NCBI GenBank assembly: GCA_013002375.1
Contig: JABDJW010000116.1
Location: forward strand, 1-8,161
DNA: 8,161 nucleotides
From: Acidimicrobiales bacterium
Lineage (GTDB): Bacteria > Actinomycetota > Acidimicrobiia > Acidimicrobiales > SHLQ01
Reading direction: 5' to 3'
Below the pieces are notes generated by a model. That model made no database searches and was not told the DNA's origin. It saw only the letters and a program-made list of their open reading frames with translations. The position numbers and the translations under genes are program-made. Positions 4,305 to 8,161 of this stretch are shown here, one piece after another (position 1 is the stretch's first letter; each line of letters begins with the position of its first letter).

Positions 4305-5951
4305 CTAGTCCCGCTCGCAGTTGCTGACGACTTCGCCGAATCGGCACAGGTCGTTTCCGCCGAGGCCGTCGAGGACGTCGTTGCCGGCCCAGCCGAAGAG
4401 AACGTTGTTGTTCTCGTCGCCGATGATCATGTCGTCGTGGCGCGATCCGGCCACCTTCTCGATGCTCACGTAGGTGTCGAGGAACGCTTCACCGAAGCTG
4501 CCCACGCCCTGACCGAGGTGCACGAAGACGCCGCCGGGGGCGAGGCGGTAATCGGCGATGTCGCGCTTGTCGCCGCCTTCGAGCAAGTCGGCGCCCGCTC
4601 CGCCCATGAGCTTGTCCACGCTGCGTTCGCCATAGAGGGAGTCGTCGCCGGGGCCGCCACTGATGCGGTCGATCCCGTTGCCGCCATGGAGCTCGTCGAT
4701 GCCGCCCTGGCCGTAGATGCGATCGTGGCCGACGCCTCCATCGACGTAGTCGTCGCCCGGTCCGGCGCAGATCAGGTCGTGCCCGCCGCCGCCGATGATC
4801 GTGTCGTTCCCGCCCCGGCCCATGATCACGTCGTCGCCGTCGGTCCCGACCAACTCGTCATCGCCGGGCCCGCCGGCGATCGTGGGTAGTCGCCCCTTGC
4901 AGCGCAGGCCTCGCTCGGCCACGCCGAACGGAACAACGACGGGCTCGGCGCCAACCGTCACCGGGCTGGCTGCTATGCCAGTGATGCTCGGCCCGAAGTA
5001 CTGGGGCTGCAAGTCGAGCTCACCTCCGCAGTTCCGAAACCGAATCAAGTACCGGCCCGGCGCCACGTCCGTGAGCCACCCAAGTGACGTTCGGCCGCCA
5101 AAGGGAATGGCCAGCCACGAGGTGGTCAGTGTCTCGTAGAGGTCACCGGCTTCGGTGAGGACATCGACGCATGCTTGATCGTGAAGGACCGGCCGCGCCG
5201 TTCGAAGGTCGACGAGATCAATACGCAACGGGGTCGATCTTGCCACCGGCAGCTCGATGTCGACCCGTTCGCCGGCTGCCACCACGATTCCGGCTCGGTC
5301 GGGGGTTGGGGTGAAGTTGCGCCCGCCACATCGAATGCCGAGCTCGTACCGTCCGGCCGGCAACGTGAGTTCGAATCGGCCGTTGACAAGGGTGTCGAGA
5401 TGTAAGGCGAAGTTCCCAGCCAGGCTCTCCGGCCCGGAGAATTGGGCCCGTGGCTCAACTCGCCGGGCCGCGACCTCGACGTCTCGCTCACACACTTCCG
5501 GCACCGGTGCGTCGGTGATGGTCAAGCCACCCGTCACAAGTGCGGGCGGGGCAAGCGCCGCTCGCAGAATGCTCACGGTGCCTGCTTCGACGGTCAGTGG
5601 GGTGCCAAAGGCCTGGGCGGTCGCATCGCCCAACCAAGACTCGGCGTAGTCGGCTGTGACGTCATCGCAGAATGGATGGTCGGGGTCAACAAACAGCACC
5701 GACCAGATTCCCGGCGCAATCTCGACCCGATCGCCGGTACTGACGGTGATGTACCCGGTTCCGCTGACCCCGATCGGGTCGACGCCCAGGGTGTACAGAC
5801 AGAATGTGACCGCCGCGCCGTCGGCATCGCTGACCTGCATCTCGATGAACCCGTTGGCCGGTTGGCCGGCGGCCGGTCTCGCTCCGGGACTCCAAACCGT
5901 TACGACGGCAGCCAGCGTGGCGAGCAGCAGCCATGCCTTCATCGAACCCAT
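4305..5951 (-). CDS. Secreted RTX-type calcium-binding protein with beta-rich N-terminal region
   Basis: This 548-residue protein starts with a Sec signal peptide (MKAWLLLATLAAVVTVW, residues 4-20), with likely cleavage after AAG (27-29). Residues about 30-345 are beta-rich. They contain three similar segments ending in 'PG-aromatic/R-Y...C': IAPGIWSVLF (78-87), LPAGRYELGIRC (197-208) and VAPGRYLIRFRNC (296-308). The last one runs into PQYFGPS, as in carboxypeptidase-regulatory-like repeats of actinobacterial surface proteins. Residues 360-467 are 12 consecutive GGxGxDxxx nonapeptides, and 503-535 hold about three more; such repeats bind Ca2+ and fold as a parallel beta-roll outside the cell. 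Ten cysteines follow the signal, including a C-terminal pair (536, 545). The start is uncertain between ATG 5951 and ATG 5942; AAGG and GAGG lie upstream. The frame's further extension to 6836 is shadow of the hydratase gene. It lies 50 bases downstream of the hydratase. No enzymatic domain was recognised. Confidence 0.87.
   Translation of the reverse strand: MGSMKAWLLLATLAAVVTVWSPGARPAAGQPANGFIEMQVSDADGAAVTFCLYTLGVDPIGVSGTGYITVSTGDRVEIAPGIWSVLFVDPDHPFCDDVTADYAESWLGDATAQAFGTPLTVEAGTVSILRAALAPPALVTGGLTITDAPVPEVCERDVEVAARRVEPRAQFSGPESLAGNFALHLDTLVNGRFELTLPAGRYELGIRCGGRNFTPTPDRAGIVVAAGERVDIELPVARSTPLRIDLVDLRTARPVLHDQACVDVLTEAGDLYETLTTSWLAIPFGGRTSLGWLTDVAPGRYLIRFRNCGGELDLQPQYFGPSITGIAASPVTVGAEPVVVPFGVAERGLRCKGRLPTIAGGPGDDELVGTDGDDVIMGRGGNDTIIGGGGHDLICAGPGDDYVDGGVGHDRIYGQGGIDELHGGNGIDRISGGPGDDSLYGERSVDKLMGGAGADLLEGGDKRDIADYRLAPGGVFVHLGQGVGSFGEAFLDTYVSIEKVAGSRHDDMIIGDENNNVLFGWAGNDVLDGLGGNDLCRFGEVVSNCERD
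4551..4874 (-). repeat. Twelve contiguous RTX nonapeptide repeats
   Basis: Protein residues 360-467 of the secreted protein divide into exactly 12 nine-residue units without insertion, for example GGPGDDELV, GTDGDDVIM, GRGGNDTII, GGVGHDRIY and GGAGADLLE. The Asp at position 6 is present in all 12, while units such as GERSVDKLM and GGDKRDIAD have degenerate first halves. A gap of about 35 residues separates them from a shorter second block at about 4347-4445. Confidence 0.9.
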
Positions 5952-6001
5952 GCCTCTTACCTTGCCCCATGCGGTGCTGTCGTTGCCGGCGATGCCCGAA
6001 A

Positions 6002-6790
6002 TCAGTCGACCGGCCAAACCGGTGGCCGCTTCTCGAGGAAGGCCTTCATGCCCTCCTGCGCCTGCGGGCCGCGGAACAACTCGTTGCTCAACTGCTTGGT
6101 CCACTCGAAGGCATCGTCGACGGCCATGTTGGGCACGTGCTCGGTGAGCTGCTTGGTGGCCGCGATGGCGTCGGGGCCGCCGAGCAGGAGGTCGCTCACG
6201 ATGGCATCGACCTCGGCGTTGAGCTGATCGGCGGGCACCGCCGCGTTGATCAAACCCATCTCGACCGCTTCGGGGGCCAGGAACCGGTTGCCCCGCAGCA
6301 TGGCGGCTTTGGCATCGGCTCGGCGCATCTTGGGCAGGCACAGGACCGAGATCATGGCCGGCGCCACGCCGATCCGGACCTCGGTGAACCCGAACTTGGC
6401 CTCGTCGATGGCCACGGAAATGTCCATCGCTGCGGCCAGGCCCATGCCGCCGGCCACGCAGTGCCCGGCGATGCGGCCAACATAGGGTTTGGGGCTCGAA
6501 CGGAACCGGGCGAACACGTCGAGCGGGTCGACGCGACGGGCGGGCCGGTCTGGTGGCGATGCTGCGTCGGAGGAACGCTCGCGCAGGTTGGCACCCGCGC
6601 AGAACACATGGCCCCGATTGGTCAGCACGATGACCCGGACGGCCGGGTCGGCATCGGCCTCGTCGAGGATGTCGGCCAGCTCGGCTATCAAGTGGGCGCC
6701 GAGGGCATTGCGGTTCTCCTCGTCGGCCAAGGTGACGGTCAGCACCCCCCGCTCGTCGAGGTCGGACAGAACGACCGGGTCGCGGCTCAT
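6002..6790 (-). CDS. Enoyl-CoA hydratase/isomerase (crotonase family, LiuC-like type)
   Basis: This 262-residue crotonase-fold enzyme probably hydrates or isomerises an enoyl-CoA in fatty-acid, branched-chain amino-acid or steroid side-chain breakdown. The oxyanion-hole segments are GHVFCAGANLRE (60-71) and KPYVGRIAGHCVAGGMGLA (101-119). FTEVRIGVAPAMIS (135-148) carries Glu137, equivalent to catalytic Glu164 of rat enoyl-CoA hydratase. The position of the other catalytic Glu (rat 144), 20 residues earlier, is Gly117. A Gly there with 'TEVRxGxxPAxIS' is the pattern I associate with methylglutaconyl-CoA hydratase (LiuC)-like members, so standard two-Glu hydration is not assured. The C-terminal EGMKAFLEKRPPVW is typical of the family. 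ATG 6790 overlaps the upstream gene's TGA as ATGA and has GGAGG (6800-6804) nine bases before it; the longer frame from 6859 is only upstream coding sequence. It is the third gene of an operon with an acyl-CoA dehydrogenase. Confidence 0.9.
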   Translation of the reverse strand: MSRDPVVLSDLDERGVLTVTLADEENRNALGAHLIAELADILDEADADPAVRVIVLTNRGHVFCAGANLRERSSDAASPPDRPARRVDPLDVFARFRSSPKPYVGRIAGHCVAGGMGLAAAMDISVAIDEAKFGFTEVRIGVAPAMISVLCLPKMRRADAKAAMLRGNRFLAPEAVEMGLINAAVPADQLNAEVDAIVSDLLLGGPDAIAATKQLTEHVPNMAVDDAFEWTKQLSNELFRGPQAQEGMKAFLEKRPPVWPVD

Positions 6791-7602
6791 GCGGTGAAGC
6801 CTCCGGGCGTGGGGGAGTCGGTGGGCGGGCCGGCAAACGCCTGGGCCATCGACAGCCAATCGGTGGCCGCAGGGCCCCGAACGTCGAGGTCGACGTCGGC
6901 CACGTTGCGGCGCTGGGTCACCACCAGGCAGAACGATTCGGCGGGGCCGGTGATCACATTGGAGGTCTCGTCGTCGGGTCCCCAGGCCCAGGTCTCGCCC
7001 GACGGCGATTCGAGCACCACCCGCACGTCGCCTTCCGGTACATCCATGTTCCGATTGACGTACGTCCAGCCTCGCGTGATGTAGCCGAGCTGGGCGATGT
7101 GGCGAAGCCGATCGGTCGGCTTCCGGCCGGCGCCGACCGTGTCGCAGATGTCCTGGCCATGGGCCCAGGTCTCCATCAACCGTGCGGTCAGGAACGACTT
7201 CGAGCCCATCGATGGCCCATACCAGGGAACCCGGGTGTCGTTGGCCAAGGCGGCGGCGGCCGCGGTCAGCCGGTCCCGTCCCTCGCGCCAGGCGGCCAGA
7301 TTCTCGGCTGCGGACCGGCCGACAAATGGGCCGACGGTGAGATCGTCGACCCCTTCGGCACTGGCCCGCACCTCGCCCAGCGCGGCCAGCGCGTCGGCGA
7401 ACGACGTGGAGCCGGTCACGGCATCATCGATCGCCATCGCGGCGGCGTGATCGAAGTAGGTCAGGTGGGCCAGCTGGTCGCGAACCGTCCACCGTGGACT
7501 CGGGGTGTCGAGGAGCCACTGCTCGTCGCGGAGCGGAGCCACGACCTCGTCGAGCGCAGCGTGTTCGGCCAGAAGATCGGCAAGTACGTCAGCTACATCC
7601 AT
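6787..7602 (-). CDS. TIGR03084-like metal-binding protein, mycothiol-dependent maleylpyruvate isomerase/DinB fold
   Basis: This 271-residue protein has an N-terminal four-helix DinB/MDMPI domain. Helix 1 is DVLADLLAEHAALDEVVAPL (5-24). PRWTVRDQLAHLTYFDHAA (36-54) gives His46, and LMETWAHGQDICD (142-154) gives Glu144 and His148. Together these make the His/Glu/His zinc set known from mycothiol-dependent maleylpyruvate isomerase, in which Glu and His are four residues apart as here. A C-terminal domain (about 190-256; VRVVLESPSGETWAWGP, SNVITGPAESFCLVVTQRR) follows, as in TIGR03084 proteins, whose function is unknown. ATG 7602 has AAAGG five bases upstream. The gene starts 9 bases after the acyl-CoA dehydrogenase stop and ends overlapping the enoyl-CoA hydratase start by ATGA, so it is co-translated with acyl-CoA breakdown enzymes. 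A thiol-dependent step on a CoA or unsaturated acid is a reasonable guess only. Confidence 0.82.
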   Translation of the reverse strand: MDVADVLADLLAEHAALDEVVAPLRDEQWLLDTPSPRWTVRDQLAHLTYFDHAAAMAIDDAVTGSTSFADALAALGEVRASAEGVDDLTVGPFVGRSAAENLAAWREGRDRLTAAAAALANDTRVPWYGPSMGSKSFLTARLMETWAHGQDICDTVGAGRKPTDRLRHIAQLGYITRGWTYVNRNMDVPEGDVRVVLESPSGETWAWGPDDETSNVITGPAESFCLVVTQRRNVADVDLDVRGPAATDWLSMAQAFAGPPTDSPTPGGFTA

Positions 7603-7611
7603 GGGGGCCTT

Positions 7612-8161
7612 TCAGCGGAGATCGTTCTGCGGGGTCTGCGTTGTCGGGTGGCGGGCTGCGGCCCAGGTCTTGCCCCGCTCGACGTTGATGTCGCGGGGGA
7701 GACCCAACACCATCTCGGCGATGATGTTGCGTTGCACCGCGAACGTGCCGCCACCCAGGGTCAGCGCCGGTGAGAACACGAAGCCGTAGTGCCAGACCGG
7801 GTCGACGTCGGGGTACTGTCCCGCCCAGGAGCTGACCTGGGTCGGGCCGGCCTGGGCCAGCCCGCTGATCTTGCCCGATGGACCGGAGCCTTCGAGCATG
7901 CCCGAGGGGCCAACCCACTCCTTGGCCAACTCCATCACATGCTGGCCGTGATCGTCGGCCATCGCCTTCTGGATCGATGCCTCGGGGCCGGGGTTCTTGC
8001 CGGCCAAACGGGCACTGAGCGTGCGCAGCCGGTTCAGGCGAAGCACCTCGGATTCGCAATAGAGCGCGGCCAGCTTCTGGCGCATCACCAGGTCCGACTC
8101 GCCGCCCGCCTCGCGGACAGTGTCCAGGAACAGATCGGCCGAGGGTCCCTCGCCCCACAGC
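7612..8161 (-). CDS. Acyl-CoA dehydrogenase, C-terminal part (5' end outside window)
   Basis: The frame is open from the right edge and ends at TGA 7614-7612; about 182 residues are present. The visible part matches the C-terminal helical domain of FAD-dependent acyl-CoA dehydrogenases, which form the alpha-beta double bond of acyl-CoA thioesters. It has LMRQKL-like VMRQKLAALYCESEVLRLNRLR, then GPEASIQKAMADDHGQHVMELAKE and the WHYGFVFSPALTLGGGTFAVQRNIIAEMVLGLPRD stretch. The last ends in the 'T.GGGT..VQ.NIIAE..LGLPR' motif used for flavin contacts at the subunit interface. The GTG at 8088 is internal (Val), because family sequence (LWGEGPSADLFLDTVREAGG) continues upstream to the edge. The catalytic base position cannot be checked fully here. 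'PVWHYGF' replaces the more common 'W.Y..L.S..' and is typical of actinobacterial FadE-like members linked to lipid or steroid catabolism. It is the first visible gene of the operon. Confidence 0.88.
   Translation of the reverse strand, partial: LWGEGPSADLFLDTVREAGGESDLVMRQKLAALYCESEVLRLNRLRTLSARLAGKNPGPEASIQKAMADDHGQHVMELAKEWVGPSGMLEGSGPSGKISGLAQAGPTQVSSWAGQYPDVDPVWHYGFVFSPALTLGGGTFAVQRNIIAEMVLGLPRDINVERGKTWAAARHPTTQTPQNDLR

Noticed and set aside
4245..4889. Plus-strand open frame of 214 codons opposite the RTX repeats
   Set aside because: Its regular Val/Ala-rich periodic sequence is the antisense image of the Gly-Asp repeats.
5952..6836. Upstream extension of the RTX frame, giving an 843-residue open frame
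   Set aside because: The extension is an alternate frame of the enoyl-CoA hydratase gene, Arg/Pro/Gly-rich without family features; a clear signal peptide begins at 5951/5942.

Overview
This is GC-rich DNA from an actinomycete-like bacterium. Several protein families point to Actinobacteria: an F420-dependent nitroreductase of the Ddn type, an MhuD-like heme monooxygenase, a mycobacterial-type nitrobindin, and a TIGR03084/mycothiol-dependent maleylpyruvate isomerase-like protein. The mix with acyl-CoA enzymes and two-domain NTF2-like proteins fits the Acidimicrobiia, but the exact lineage is an inference. Genes are tightly packed, and there is no gene-free stretch longer than about 150 bases.

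Left part, plus strand (2-1635). The tail of an extended short-chain dehydrogenase is followed by a TauE/SafE-type membrane permease. The gap between them carries a 14-base tandem repeat with overlapping stop and start codons. After the permease comes a block of three 25-base tandem repeats built from GGGGTC/GACCCC inverted arms. Next is a small MhuD/IsdG-like antibiotic-biosynthesis-monooxygenase-fold protein.

Middle (1632-4234). A nitrobindin-like heme beta-barrel gene on the minus strand runs tail-to-tail into the MhuD-like gene; the two TAG stops share one CTAG. Divergent from nitrobindin is a plus-strand set: a SnoaL/scytalone-dehydratase-like NTF2 protein, then a protein made of two tandem NTF2-like domains whose start overlaps the previous stop, then an F420H2-dependent Ddn-like oxidoreductase behind a short gap with an 18-base palindrome. 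Three plus-strand genes have a -10-like hexamer 6-7 bases before the ATG, which suggests leaderless transcripts.

Right part, minus strand (4305-8161). Transcription runs from the window's right edge leftward: acyl-CoA dehydrogenase (C-terminal part), a TIGR03084-like metal-binding protein, an enoyl-CoA hydratase of the LiuC-like type, then a secreted RTX-type calcium-binding protein. The first three genes are coupled (9-base gap, then an ATGA overlap) and look like an acyl-CoA catabolic operon. The secreted protein follows after 50 bases; it has a Sec signal peptide, a beta-rich middle, and an exact run of 12 nonapeptide calcium-binding repeats.

No phage, CRISPR, tRNA or rRNA was seen. I did not find a clear new defence or biosynthetic system. 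The most interesting items are the heme-gene pair with a shared stop, the REP-like repeat block, the leaderless-promoter pattern, the palindrome upstream of the F420 gene, and the clustered NTF2-like domains beside an F420 enzyme.
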